Shown piece after piece: positions 42,782 to 54,800 of a stretch of DNA of 64,000 nucleotides. How positions within the stretch are numbered: the stretch's first letter is position 1; every line of letters begins with the position of its first letter. The notes beneath the pieces were generated by a model. It did no database searches and was not told the DNA's origin. It worked only from the letters and a program-made list of their open reading frames with translations. Origin of the DNA: Acytostelium subglobosum LB1 (lineage: Eukaryota > Evosea > Eumycetozoa > Acytosteliales > Acytosteliaceae); the NCBI RefSeq assembly GCF_000787575.1, contig NW_012236527.1:434001-498000 (forward strand). The letters run 5' to 3'. The position numbers and the translations under genes are program-made.

Positions 42782-43537
42782 TTAAGCATGAGTAGTCTGC
42801 TTGGCAGCCTCAAGACGCTCAGCTCTGGCAGCGCGCAGCTCAGCCATGTGAACACCCTTGCGTTGGAGGGAATCGGCATAACGCTCAAGAGTTGGCAGGT
42901 ATTGCTTGTTCTCCTCGGTGAAACACTTGGCAAAGGCTGGACGAGCTCTAAGACGCTCGAGATAGGCAACGAGTGTTGGGTACTCACTGATCTCACCCAA
43001 CAACTCGCCCATGAGCACGTTGTAGCCGACCAGACAGTCGGCAGCGGTGAACTCTTCGCCGAGGATGTACTGCTGGCTGCCCAGTTGGGCGACGACGAAT
43101 GGCGCGATCTCCAAGTGCCAGGTTTCGACGCTGGAGGTGATGGTGCCCTCACTGCGGGCGGGATGGCCAGCTGGGAACAGCACTCGGTGGGCATACAGCT
43201 GGACAAAGTTGGGATAGATCTGAGTTGGGCAGTTGAGCAGGAACTGGTAGAACTTGCCCCGCTGGTGGATGTCGACAAAGTTGGTCAACTTCTTCTCGGT
43301 GTCGTACTTCTCGAGGATGTACAGGAGGATTGCCGACGACTCGATCAGGGTGAAGTCGCCCTCTGTGTAGAATGGGATCTTGCCCTGTGGATGCTTCTTC
43401 AAGTGGAACTCTCCCTTCATATCTTGGAAGCCCATTGTGACTACCTCGACCTTGTCCTCAATGCCGAGCTCATAGATAGCATGAGCAACGACTGAAGAAA
43501 CAAAGTATGGAGTATGGAAGAACTTGGCGTCAGACAT
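42782..43537 (-). CDS. Glutathione S-transferase-like protein
   Basis: Intronless, 251 residues. The N-terminal thioredoxin fold has the GST pattern HPQGKIPFYTEGDFTLIESSA (about 50-70) with the cis-Pro of KIPF and the glutathione-binding E-S pair. The C-terminal helical domain contains EFTAADCLVGYNVLM, the N-capping box/hydrophobic staple region of GSTs. Strongly biased C/G-ending codons suggest high expression. The C-terminal 30 residues (MAELRAARAERLEAAKQ) form an added charged helix. The class (theta/phi-like or EF1-gamma-like) cannot be settled by eye; a catalytic Ser/Tyr near position 15 is possible (FVSS). Confidence 0.9.
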   Translation of the reverse strand: MSDAKFFHTPYFVSSVVAHAIYELGIEDKVEVVTMGFQDMKGEFHLKKHPQGKIPFYTEGDFTLIESSAILLYILEKYDTEKKLTNFVDIHQRGKFYQFLLNCPTQIYPNFVQLYAHRVLFPAGHPARSEGTITSSVETWHLEIAPFVVAQLGSQQYILGEEFTAADCLVGYNVLMGELLGEISEYPTLVAYLERLRARPAFAKCFTEENKQYLPTLERYADSLQRKGVHMAELRAARAERLEAAKQTTHA

Positions 43538-44417
43538 TATTGATTGGTATAAATTAAAGTGGAGGATTGGAAGAAAAGAGTAAGAGTTAACTTATTTGTT
43601 ATTGATGTGATAGTTAGGTATTTATGCTTGTATTGAGTGATTCAATATGAGTTGTGATCATTAAGTATAAATAGATATCGATCATAGCCAAACATAACTT
43701 GTGGAGGGCTACATTTGTGGACAGACATGTCTGGATAATTATCTAAGCACTTTGGATGAGCAACTCGGACAAACCTTGGTGAGTCCAGGAGAATGGGCAC
43801 ATCGGGTGGGCTGGCACCCCCAAAAAGACTTTGAGTCTTTGACACTTTCCGAAGGAACATGGGGCGTTCCATTCCTTTTTGATCAAAATCTACTCTTGTC
43901 CTGGTTACATCAGAATTGAACACTTCAGTATGTGTGTTGATTAAAGTAGTAATACACTAAACACTTTGAGTTGACCAGGATATCCTGGTAAAAGGACCGT
44001 TCGTTGTTCATGTCATTGACATCATCTACACATCTTGATGGGTCGAGGCGGCCAAAAGACGTCTCTTTGTTAACCAAAGGCCATCATATTCAATGACCAG
44101 GGGCAGGTCTATATTGTAGGATCATTAGTGTCTTCCATGGAAGTAAAGTGATGTTCAGAACACATTTTGATTCCCTGGGGACAATCATCATAGTCTATAT
44201 ATATATACTTATTATTATCTCTTCATTATCGTATTCATTCAAATATCAAACTGATCATAAAGTTTGTGTGTACAACAAGTGATGGTGGGTGAACCCACAT
44301 TGAAGTCCAAATTTAGACTCGTGATCACTATGTCAAAGTTGAATCAATCACTTGTTATCTTCATACTTACTTGTAACAACATATAAAGCTTATATATATA
44401 TCATCCATCAATCAATC
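43538..44417. other. Gene-poor spacer with inverted repeats
   Basis: Upstream region of the GST gene and of the small gene at 44418. A GC-richer island at 43700-43920 is open on both strands without ATG-supported models. It carries a 12-bp palindrome (43722-43733) and a 7-bp hairpin AAAGACT-TTG-AGTCTTT. A 16-bp palindrome lies at 43974-43989. TATATATA-rich sequence precedes the next gene. Confidence 0.55.
43974..43989. promoter_or_regulatory. 16-bp perfect palindrome
   Basis: ACCAGGATATCCTGGT is perfectly self-complementary and lies in a non-coding spacer between the GST gene and the gene at 44418. Function unknown. Confidence 0.5.
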
Positions 44418-45104
44418 ATGTCCACTCCAGCCAAGCCATTCGCAGCAGCAATACTCGATAGACTTAAAGCCATCACAGACAAGGTCGTAGAGGACTTGGG
44501 CTATTGCATTGAGAATAATGTAGCCGAGGAGGAGGATGATAACAGTACGATGTCTCCACTGGTCATCCCCTTCACGCAGAGCACCTCCAAGACAAAGTTG
44601 GTGGGCCAGCTGCAAAAGGTGGCCAAGTCGTGGACGGAGCTGACGGCGTCGCTCAACACTCTTTCCCGCTCGGCAATGATCATCAACATCCGAACGATGT
44701 GCGATCTGCTCTCTGCGATGAACAACGACGTCAACGCATTCAGCACTGGCATGCCCGATGGCAAGGCCAAACTCAAGTTCTTGGAGCATGTTAGCAAGCT
44801 AAAGTCATCGTCCGTTCAGCTCAAGATAACCATCTCAGTGAGAGGTATGTGTCTGTTTGGATGAATGATCATACTCAACACACATGCAGTGCACTGACCC
44901 ATCACTTCATCATCATTATCAACATCAACAGCATCATCAGATGGTGATGATAACCTGACCGACACAGACAAGAAGTTAGAGTCGCTTTATGAGACAATGG
45001 GAGAGGCATTCGATGTGATCACTCACTCGGACAGAGTGTTCAATGATCTGGATTTCAAGCAGACCAGTTCATCATCAACATGGAACACCATCAGTTGGAA
45101 CTAA
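44418..45104 (+). CDS. Small helical protein of unknown function
   Basis: Exons 44418-44844 and 44932-45104 (87-nt intron, GTATGT...AACAG) give 199 residues. Almost wholly alpha-helical by pattern: AAILDRLKAITDKVVEDLG, TKLVGQLQKVAKSWTELTAS, DGKAKLKFLEHVSKLKSSSV, then DKKLESLYETMGEAFDVITH. Several heptad-like stretches suggest a helical bundle or coiled coil. No signal peptide or TM helix. Codons are GC-ending and splice sites are good, so the gene is likely real. I do not recognise the family. Confidence 0.65.
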
Positions 45105-45777
45105 TATGATTGTCTATGACCATGATGATCATCATTCATAATTCTCCCATCTTAAACGGGGGTACATGTACTATAAACAAACGATCATTGTGTTTGAGCA
45201 TATCCAATCACATCAACTCTAGTGGCATTGACTTGTTCGGACTGGACTCGACTGGACATGGAAGGTGGTTCACTTCATGATCATCATTCATGGAACAACT
45301 TGTCTTCCCCATCCCATGTCTTCCAAGTTGAAGTTGGTAGACGACACCTCCGTTTGGTCGGAGTTCGAGTAACATAATGATGTGTTGGTCACTTTCAAAG
45401 ATTGGTTCACTTGTGTTGTGTTATCGTAAGTATCTCCCAAAAAGTGCTATTTTAGGTTGTGTGGTCCTCTTTTTTGAATGATTTTTTTGCAGACATTTTT
45501 GGCGTTCAATCTAAAAGTGCGTCCTCGAGACCATGTATCTATTCATCATTCATTCATTCATTATCCCTCAACAAACTTTGCGTTGTTAACTCATTAACTT
45601 GATTAACCTTACACATTAACAAACAACATAGATTATAATATCTTCTATACAATCATTCACATTCACATCCAAACAAACAGATTATTGGCATCCCTCTGCC
45701 AAACCAACCAAAGGTATGAATGAATGTAATGACAACAATGACTGCCCATGGGCAGTTGGTGTGTCTACTACACTGCA

Positions 45778-45801
45778 CTACTACTACTACTACTACTACT
45801 A
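45778..45801. repeat. CTA trinucleotide microsatellite
   Basis: Eight uninterrupted CTA units in a spacer. Confidence 0.95.
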
Positions 45802-45834
45802 CAGGTTGTTGTTGTTGTTGACAGATAGAAGTGT

Positions 45835-45864
45835 GGAAGGAAGGAAGGAAGGAAGGAAGGAAGG
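45835..45864. repeat. GGAA tetranucleotide microsatellite
   Basis: Seven GGAA units plus GG without interruption, 33 nt after the CTA array. Confidence 0.95.
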
Positions 45865-46764
45865 TTGATGATGATGTAATAACATCCACTTATTGACTTG
45901 GTGGAGGTGTGTTTGAATTGACATGTCATGTTTGGGTCAGGACAGGACAGGACATAGCGGTAACATCACAAACCAACTACCCTCCATCCCCTCAATCAGA
46001 CAATGTCAACAAACAAAGCATTGTTATTATTGTTGTTGTTGCTGTTGTCGTTGTGGTTGTTTAGTTGGCTGCATCATCAAACAAACACAAACAATCAATC
46101 AATCAATCAAACCATTTTCAAACAGTGACATTCTTTGGCTGCTCCTTTCGCCATTGAGGCGGATATATATCAACTGAACTGCCAGTTCAACACTTACACA
46201 TTCACTCATATACATATACACATACATACACAACAACAATCAACACCAGTCACAGTCACAGCCACAGTCACGGTCACCATCTCTTCACTTCCATCTCAAC
46301 TTCAATTCAGTTCTAAGTCTCCATTTATAACGACTTACACCAAGTACACTTGACTCGGTCCGCCCCAACCTATCACACACACACCCACCACTTACTTACT
46401 TACCATAACACCAACTACCACCACCACCTACTACCATCCGCCGACCCAACTATCCATCGGCCCTGGGTAACATCATTGAATTGATGAGGTGTACACACCA
46501 CTATATAGTTAGTGTATATTTGTGTATATATATATATATATTTATCTGGGTTCTATCCAGCTTGCCAATCCAGTCCATTCCAGTCCATTTCAATCCAGTC
46601 CAACCACCCTAAGCCAACACCAACTCCATCCTCCCACTCAAACACACACACTCACTACTCTTCTAATTCTGAATCACACTTATACTTAACCTAACTAACT
46701 AATCATATGAAATCGTAACCTTCATCATCATCACTCACCGTCACTCACTCACTCACTATCAGCG

Positions 46765-46897
46765 GATCAACCAAACACACCACCTCCTCACCCCGCGTCC
46801 CTGCCAAGCCCACACTCAATCACTCACCGACCATCACCTTAAAACACACACACTCAAACAGAAGCTGTTTTAAAAGTGGCGGTGTGTTTGGTTGATC
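46765..46897. repeat. Long imperfect hairpin (20-bp arms, nested 8-bp stem)
   Basis: GATCAACCAAACACACCACC at 46765-46784 is repeated inverted at 46878-46897 with 19 of 20 bases matching. Inside the 93-nt loop, TTAAAACA (46839-46846) pairs perfectly with TGTTTTAA (46866-46873). The + strand switches here from C/A-rich to G/T-rich. Could be a structured RNA, a cruciform, or low-complexity coincidence. Confidence 0.55.
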
Positions 46898-47394
46898 GTG
46901 TGTGTGGTGGGTTAGGATAAGTGATTGTGATCGAGTGTGTGTTTGATTGATGGAGTGAGCAAGAGACGGGTGAAGGGTGTTTGGTTGATTGATGGTTTGT
47001 TTGTTTGATTGTTTAAGTGTGTGTGTTTGTTGCATGTGTCTGTGTCAAACTCACGCACGCTTTGTTGCCACCCTTGGCTCTAAAGAAGGACTGCTGGACT
47101 GGACTGTTAGTGTTGTTTGATTGATTGATTGTTGCATTAGTTGTAGTAGTTGTAGAAGTAGTAGCAGTTAGATAGTTAGTTTGTTAGATATTGTACATAG
47201 GAGAAAAAAGTTACTGACACGACCAAACTCAATTCGATCATCGATTAGCATTAGCAACAGCATTAGCAACAGCAATAGAATCAACAGCAGTCTCGAGACA
47301 GGCTGCATAGTAATACACGAACAATAATAGATTGTAATAACATAATATATAGACCTTATTTATAACAAAGTTGTAACATATATAAATCTCAGAT

Positions 47395-49083
47395 ATGGCA
47401 ATGATCAAGTCAGAGAGGAAGAAAGAACTGTTGGTAGGTTATCGACCACGCCAGTGTGTTTCCGCACGGAAACACTCGGAAACACACGGAAACACACGCG
47501 GAAACACACTAACTCACTCACTCAAATCAGAAATGGTTCATATTCAGCAGGATAAAGAATGATAGTTCATTCGCTATACTTATGAAGAAGACAGGTAGCA
47601 ATGGAAAGGGTTACTTGGACAGATACTTTGTGCTGCATCGCAATTACATCCTTTATTATAAGCCTGGCAAGTTGGATGGTCGCCCCGACGACAACCAGGA
47701 GCCACAAGGATATATCAACTTGGGCGATTGTATCCTCGAGGAGACCAAAGCCATCTTTAAGACACAGCCACTCACCTTCCAAATCGCTTCCAAATCGGGG
47801 CGCACCTACAACATACGCGGCAAGGATGAGCGCACAATCGAGCAGTTCCTGCAGTTGATCAGGCCGCGCATCAAGTCACTCAACCAAATTACACAAGACT
47901 CCCTGGGCAACATTGCTGAGCACTTTAGCACCATCACAACACAACTGCCCAAGACAAGTATGTCTCGCGCAACGGTCATCTAGCTCGCGCCCACTGACTT
48001 ACACGACTTTCGCTCACTTTAGTGAAACTGCCGGACAGGGTAAAGCCAGACGTTGCTACAAAGTGGATAGTGGAGATGAAGGACTATAATGATGCATATG
48101 ATGCTTGGGAACCGTGGCTGATGAAGTTGGAGCAGTTCTCAGAGCACTGCCACGGCGAGACAAAGAACTATATTGATTGGTTCGTCAGCTCGGACGGCCC
48201 GCGCCTCTCGATGATCAGGTGCGAGGAGCTGGTGCTCGACAACTGGGTGGACTTTATTAAGAAGACGGCCAGCGAGATACACACGTACGAGGAGACGAGA
48301 CACTTCCGCGAGGACTACGACGACATTATCCAACACGTGCGCAACATGGCCATCCTGGTGGATAGCTACAACCTGTTCATGCGCGAGTGTCACAAGAGCG
48401 TCAAGCACGTCGACAAGTTCCTCGAGGAGAAGCAGATCTTCCAACAATATGTGCAGATATACAGCAAGGCGCCGTCGCGCCACTCGATCTCCTTCAACAA
48501 CACCGACACGACACCCGGCAAGATCGAGCCCAGCGCCGATCTGGCGCTCGACGCCGAAGCCGCCGCACTCAACTCTTGGTTCTACATGCGCAACACGCTC
48601 TACTGCGGGCCCTCTGGTGACGACGCCAGGAGCGACAGCAAGCTAGGCAGCAGTGGTGAGATCGACGAGTGGCGCTTTGGCGAGGGCGTCTTTGTACACA
48701 AGAAGTACGGCCAGGTGCTGTGGAACAACCGCACATGGATCTGGTCGCACGCCAAGACCGACTACAGGATCCGCTTCGACTGGGACGCGGTCAACCAATC
48801 GTTCGTCTTCTACCAGCCCAACAGTGCCAAGGGCGCACTACAGAGCACTCTGTCGGCCAAGAAACTGTCAGTGTCCCGCAAGCCATTCCCCACAACTGTG
48901 TACGCCGACTGGAAGTACGCCAACAACATGCTGACGGCTGTGGTCCTAGGCAGCAAGACGGAGCCACCCATCAAGTGCTTCCAATCTCAAGGCTATGTAC
49001 CAATACCAACGATACTCATTGCAGCCATGCTGCCGCACATCAAGAGCTCACTTGAGCAACTGGACATCATTGGAAGTGCTTGA
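47395..49083 (+). CDS. PH-domain protein
   Basis: Exons 47395-47433, 47558-47957 and 48023-49083 give 499 residues. The acceptor at 47556-47557 (GATAAAG) is chosen because it alone keeps the phase, giving KKELLNDSSFAILMKK. The PH domain spans about residues 20-120 (GYLDRYFVLHRNYILYYKPG, TFQIASKSGRTYNIRGKDE, TIEQFLQLIRPRI). The next region is helical (KDYNDAYDAWEPWLMKLEQF), and the C-terminal part is rich in aromatic and charged residues (WRFGEGVFVHKKYGQVLWNN, WIWSHAKTDYRIRFDWD). No kinase or GEF domain is visible. It is likely recruited to membranes by phosphoinositides; lipid preference and function are unknown. Confidence 0.8.
47434..47557 (+). repeat. GGAAACAC repeat array inside the PH-gene intron 1
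   Basis: Coding-strand units GGAAACACTC, GGAAACACAC, GGAAACACACGC, GGAAACACAC at 47468-47508, preceded by an inverted copy so that GTGTTTCCG (47456-47464) and CGGAAACAC (47467-47475) form a perfect 9-bp stem with a 2-nt centre. The same unit fills the first intron of the Sib gene. Confidence 0.85.
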
Positions 49084-49320
49084 ATTGATTGAGTGGCCAG
49101 GCGCGCTACCATCAATCCCGCCCCTTCCAGGTCGGGTCCAGTTGTCTAGCCACCTATTTATACTCATATACTTTATCAATAAACATACATGTTGATCGAG
49201 ACCTTGTACATCCATCCATCCAATCTGTGTATCTTTTTGTTTCGAATTCCCAATCAGGACGTGATCACTCTGGTGATCTGATTTGCGAAATAGTTTGATC
49301 ATAACTCATACAAATACGTC

Positions 49321-51860
49321 ATGGACAAAGTAATACGTAGTGTATTGATAAGCAATAAGTATACCAGTGACTTGGTGTTCAAGTACGTTGGAATATGGCA
49401 TCGAGTGTTGGGTATCAAGGCTATTCGTGGACACGACATATGCACACTGGAGCAATGTGTCATCCATCGTGACAACAACAAGTTCAAGGACTTCTTTGCA
49501 AGACTGTACATCAACAACCCTGATGGTCGTCAATGTCTACTCGGTGCATTGGACCTCGAGCACAAAGAGCGACCCTATGAAGACGGACCTTCCATCAAGT
49601 ATGACGTGTTCCTCTCTAACATGTGTGAATGAATGATTGATTAACCAAACCAACCAACCAACCAAACAGTCTGCTAGCCAGCATCAGAAGATCATTCATG
49701 GAGTGTCTGATGAGTGGCAATCATGACCTGGCTGACTACATCATCGATCAGTTGCGCATCGCAATACAGGAGTACATCAATGACGATCCAAAGCCACAGA
49801 CAAAAGCACATACTATGGGAGTAATCATGGAGAACATACTTCTGAGCTTTCACTATCGTGTGGATTTGAATGGAGTAGCTCTGAGTCGACGTATGATTTC
49901 TACACTCCTCAACATACCCGTCAACTCAAAGTCATTGAGCCGTTGTATTGCATTTGCCATGGCCTCATCAGCACTTGCAGTCAATCGTGACCTATCACTA
50001 CTCAAACTTGTCATGTCACGCTTCTCGGATAAGGCATGGATGGTCGATGAGCTACTCGATAAAGGTGGTAATGGTGGACAGAGGGCCAGATCAGTCCATT
50101 CGTCATTCTTTGAGGAGGAGACGTCAGACTCACTCATTGAGCTGATCAAGTACTACACCCAACTCTGCACATCTCCTCTACTTGAGTGCGCATGTATCGA
50201 GCTTATTCATCTTGCTCTGGCCCACCACCGATACGATGTTGTCGAGTATCTTGTAAAGGAGTATGGCAATGACATTGTGCTGGACTCGTCTGACTACCAT
50301 CAAGCGATGGCCACATATGCCAATACGGACCTGTTGGTCAAGCTCAACTACGTGTTGCCACACAAGAATCATCACTCCTACTATTTGAATTCCTGTGCGA
50401 CCAATGGCAACATATCATTTCTCAACTACATCAGTGATCAGTTGCTCAAGTTAGTGTTCACTCCTAATAGATCTGTCCAGCTAACTCGTGATCTACAACT
50501 TATGTTGAACAAGTACCTCCTGGGCGACGCATTGGCCAGTGGTCACGTTGATTGTGCCAACTTCATTCTGGACAATTGGAGCGAAGCTCTTGCGCACTTG
50601 GACAACGGCGAACATACTGACAATAGATGGATTGTGTCAGGTATGAGTCTGGAGGGTCTAGGCGATTGGATTGCAATCATTGACAAGTTGGTGGGCAGTC
50701 CACAAAGAGTATCCTGTACCTTCTTTGATTTGTACAGCAACGCAATCAAAGCTAAAAGGATGGATATCATTGAACACATCGAACCGTTGATAGTTGAGAG
50801 CTTCGATGGTGATATGGAGATGTCAATCGATGTCGATCGGGCTATGAAACGAGCAATTGTCGAGAGCAACACTGAAGCAATCACAACACTATTGCGAATT
50901 CGGCCATCCATTGGATCATTCACTATCAACCTTGCTGATCTGGCATTGGCTGAACTGTCCACTCAACACACATTACTCTCACAGGCCACACCTGGACAAT
51001 TGACACTTGTGATACCAGTAATCAGTCGTTTCAAAGTTGGCAACCTTCTCACCATTGATACTATGAGCATGGTAATCAAATATGAACATTATCTATACGT
51101 GTCGCAGGGGAACCGCATTGATCTAATCATTCTGGCCGCCTGCTTGGACTTTGAACTACTAGTAGTACTATACAATCCACAAGTACCCAACAAGTCCAAT
51201 CTGTCCATAATTGCCGAACTCAATCCGGACATCAGAGTGATAAAGTTCCTTGAGCAACAAGGTATAGGTTTCAGCCTCTCTGGTGCATTGAAATCAGCCA
51301 TGCACAAGGACTATCGCGACACAGTTGAACATCTCTTGAACTCTGCTCAGCATCTCAAAAGAACGGACCATAAGGAAGGGTGCGTCACAACATCTGGAAG
51401 GTTCTTGGAGTCTGATCTCTATTCGATTTTCAATCGATCAAGTCCAAGCTACAATGAGGATAGTTTAACATTGGACATGATAGTTTTCATCTGGACGAGA
51501 TTGAATGACAAGACAAAGAGAAGCCAAGTGTTCATCAACGAGTTGCTTCGAACAAGTGATGCAGGAACAATCTATAATGTGTACCGAGTGATCATTGACA
51601 AATACTTTGGTGACGACGACCATCATGTGGCTCAACCATTAATCGAACCGCCACAATCAGACTACATCGTGACAGCCCTAAAGAAGACTCCAAACATTAC
51701 ATCATCAATCGATTGTATCATCAAGTTGTTCAGACCTGATACAACATTGGACCCAAACATTCGCGATCATTCCATAATTATTCGATACTCTCAGGATCAA
51801 TTCAAGGCTCTACAAAGAGTACTGGTTAAGAATGGAATAGTACTAAATAGTTCCGCATAG
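49321..51860 (+). CDS. Dictyostelid ankyrin-like large-family protein
   Basis: Exons 49321-49622 and 49670-51860 (47-nt intron, GTGTGA...AACAG, unusually short) give 830 residues. It begins MDKVIRSVLISNKYTSDLVF and KYVGIWHRVLGIKAIRGHDI, the signature N-terminus of a very large dictyostelid family whose members carry degenerate ankyrin-type helix pairs. Repeated helical units follow (LALAHHRYDVVEYLVKEYGN, DALASGHVDCANFILDNW, AIKAKRMDIIEHIEPLI, ALKSAMHKDYRDTVEHLLNS). No catalytic motif. Such proteins are probably protein-binding scaffolds, but no member's role can be transferred. Confidence 0.8.
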
Positions 51861-51883
51861 CGTCAGACGCATGTTCCTACTTG

Positions 51884-54800
51884 TTATTTATTGGTAACTG
51901 CAGTCGACTTGGAGTTGCCAAGGAATCGATCAAGGATGGACTTCTCCTCCAGCGCCTTCATAACCATGTTGAGCGCCACCTCAAATATAGTCGGATCAAT
52001 AATGTTATCATTGTTCATAACTGTTGGGTCACTGTTCATCACTTGTTGGTAGTACCTGATGATGTTCTGTCTCTCGCTCTCTGTGATGGAGATTGAATGT
52101 CGTGCATTCTCCATGATGAATCCTTCGACTATGTGACGAATGAGGTAGAGCAAGCTGTCACCATTGTTTGTCTCGGCACTGGTGAGTTCGTTCTTAAAGT
52201 CCTGGACGACTTCCACAAAGCATACATCATTGATTGACTGCTGGAAGTGCTGCTTCTTTAGATAGTCCAGGAATGCACGACGTTGTTTGGGATCGGCAAG
52301 GATGGCCCTGATGCCTGTCAGTCGAGAAGGTGCCGTCTGGGATTTGGGTCGTTGCTTGGGAGTTGCTGCGGCAGATGTCTCGGCCATGAGTGTGTTGGCT
52401 AGACGGGAGGACACGCCTAGGAATGATGAGTTCAAGCCAGTGGAGTCATTGAGATCGTCCAGTGCATTGTTCAACTTGTCAAACTCGTCCTGGTCCAATT
52501 GATTGAGGTTGGACAGTAACTGATCGATCTGGAGGTTGGACTCTTGTTGATGGTCATTCTGATCTTCCTTTGTGGATGTGCTGGCAAGGAGCTCGCGAAG
52601 ACTATCTATGGTGCCGTCGTCCTTCTCTTTGGACTTCGACTTGACAAGATTGCTGATTGCCGTGGGGGCATTGGTTGCTGACAGTCTGGGTGAGCGTGTT
52701 GTGATGACTGCGGCGGCTGTGGCGGCACTATCAAACGTAGTTGAAGTGGATGTGACTAGCTTGTCCTTTGAGTTGTTGCTATGTGACTTCAACAATAGCG
52801 CGAGGTTGCCACGACTGTTCACTGAGAGGATTGAGTTGGCCTTGATGCGCTTGCTCGACAGGTTACCATTGCCATTGTTTGTGATTGCCTTGGCAGCATT
52901 CAATTTGCTTAATAGTTGATTGGTGTCGAATGACTCAAAGTTCATTGTGTTTACCTCGCTGATGTCAAGTACATCGTCGTCAAAATCGTTCTCATCGAGG
53001 TCATCCAGGTATACGTTGTACTCATCGTTGGATCGCCAGAGTGAGTCGCGCATGGAGATGGTCATCGACTCTTGTATGATGCCATTGACCTCGTTCAACA
53101 CGTCCTGGTCAAACTCCATCGAGTCATACATCTCTTTTGGCATACCCGAGCTATCCCTCCTAGGACTGCCAGAGTTGGCCAACTGAGACAGCCTCTTGTG
53201 TAAGATACGCTGGGTGCTGTTCAATGATGCCGCATTGCTACTGAACGACTTGGCCATGCGTCTCTTTGCCTCGGTCGTATTGGTTGTTCGTGGGATGATC
53301 AACTTGATGAGCTCGGACGGTGACTTCTTGAATGGAGTCTGTAGCGCGGGTATGTCACCAGGCTTCAGAACCTCGGTCTTCATCGTGGTCGTGGCCAGAT
53401 TGATCAGTGAGCCGGCAACAGGTGACGAGGCACCAGCCTCACATGCGATCTTAAAGATGTTCTTGAACATTGGCAGCACAGTGAGTGGTGCATCCTTGAG
53501 CAGCGCGCTCACCGTCTTGAGTATCGAATTGGTAAGTGGCTGAGAGTTGTCCAACATGTTTGAGATGAGGTCTGCACACTGGTTGGCAAACACTGGTATG
53601 CAGGGTGCGCGTATCTCCTCGATCACTGACGTTAAGAACTCGTCCGGATTGGAGTTGTATCCTCCACTTGAGTAGCGCTTGAAGATTGCCGAGAGGCTAG
53701 CTTGTTGTGGCAGGCGGTCTAGCAGAGAGGTGGCCAGGTCGCTGGCAATCTCATCGGCATAGACCTTGTGCTCCTTGTACACGATGGAAGACTTGGACGT
53801 GAGCAGCTTGTTGTGTAGCCACGGGGTGAGTGCTAGCACTGGCAAGAGGAAGCGCAGGGGGGCGCCGTCCGTGTCCACAAGCACATTGTCAGCAACGTTG
53901 ATGTAGGAGAGTATGAGCTGGCTAGCCTGCTTCTCGGTGGCTGGCGAGAGGATGCCCCGCAATAGGTGGTACTGCAGGCCGCGTGGCAGAGTGATCTCGT
54001 TGGCCAGTCGCAGGATGTTCATGTAGACTGATGATTGAGTGATGACTAGTACATCCTGCTCAATGACTAGCAAGTGTAGGATGTCCAGGGCGACACTATA
54101 CAGTGGCTCATAGTAATAGTGTGACTCGGCCAAGAATGAAGCGGCAGTCCAAAAGATTGAAGAGATGGATAACTCATCGATGTTTTGGCCATGAGCAATC
54201 TGCTTCAATGTCAACAACAGCTCCATGCACATCACTCGATGGAAGGCCTCAGGTGCCTCACTGCCACTCTGTATCTGTTTGTTGATGGACATTAGGAAGT
54301 CGCTGTCTGCGCTGTTCTCTCCGCTCTCTGCGGCCATCTCGAGCACCTTGACCACCGCGTCCAGGCCCTCCGTCGACTCGTGTAGCAGTCGCATCAGATG
54401 CTCGATGCTCGAGGCCCATCGTGACTTTTGTCTGCGCAGTGTCGTGGTCTTGTGCTTGTCCTTGAGTGACTGTGGTAGCTGTTGCTGGCAGTGAATGATC
54501 GTGCGGTAGACCTGGCACGACTTGACTGAGAGCTTGGGGTCACGATCATTCTTGATCCACAACAAGGACTCGGCCTCCCACTTATCGATCGTGACTGGCG
54601 TCATCAGCTCGCAGTACTTGCATAGCACGGTGATCAACTCCTCCACGTAAATGTATCCATTGCACCACTTGATCATCTCATTGCGATGTTCAATCACATC
54701 ATCTGTGCTCGATACCAATGGTGACCTGTTGTTGTTGTTGTTGTTGTTGTTGTTGGTGGAGGTGGTAGGGGGCGAGAGTGCACCTGGCTTGACTGGCGTG

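Larger units (their letters stand above)
45105..47394. other. 2.3 kb gene-free stretch
   Basis: No credible protein gene. It contains a CTA trinucleotide array, a GGAA array, a splice-like pair on the plus strand (GTAAGT at 45426 and TTTTTTTGCAG ending at 45492), a long pyrimidine/CA-rich tract (46340-46830), a 20-bp imperfect inverted repeat (46765-46897), and then G/T-rich sequence up to the PH gene. Some may be a long 5' leader or a non-coding transcript. Confidence 0.6.
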
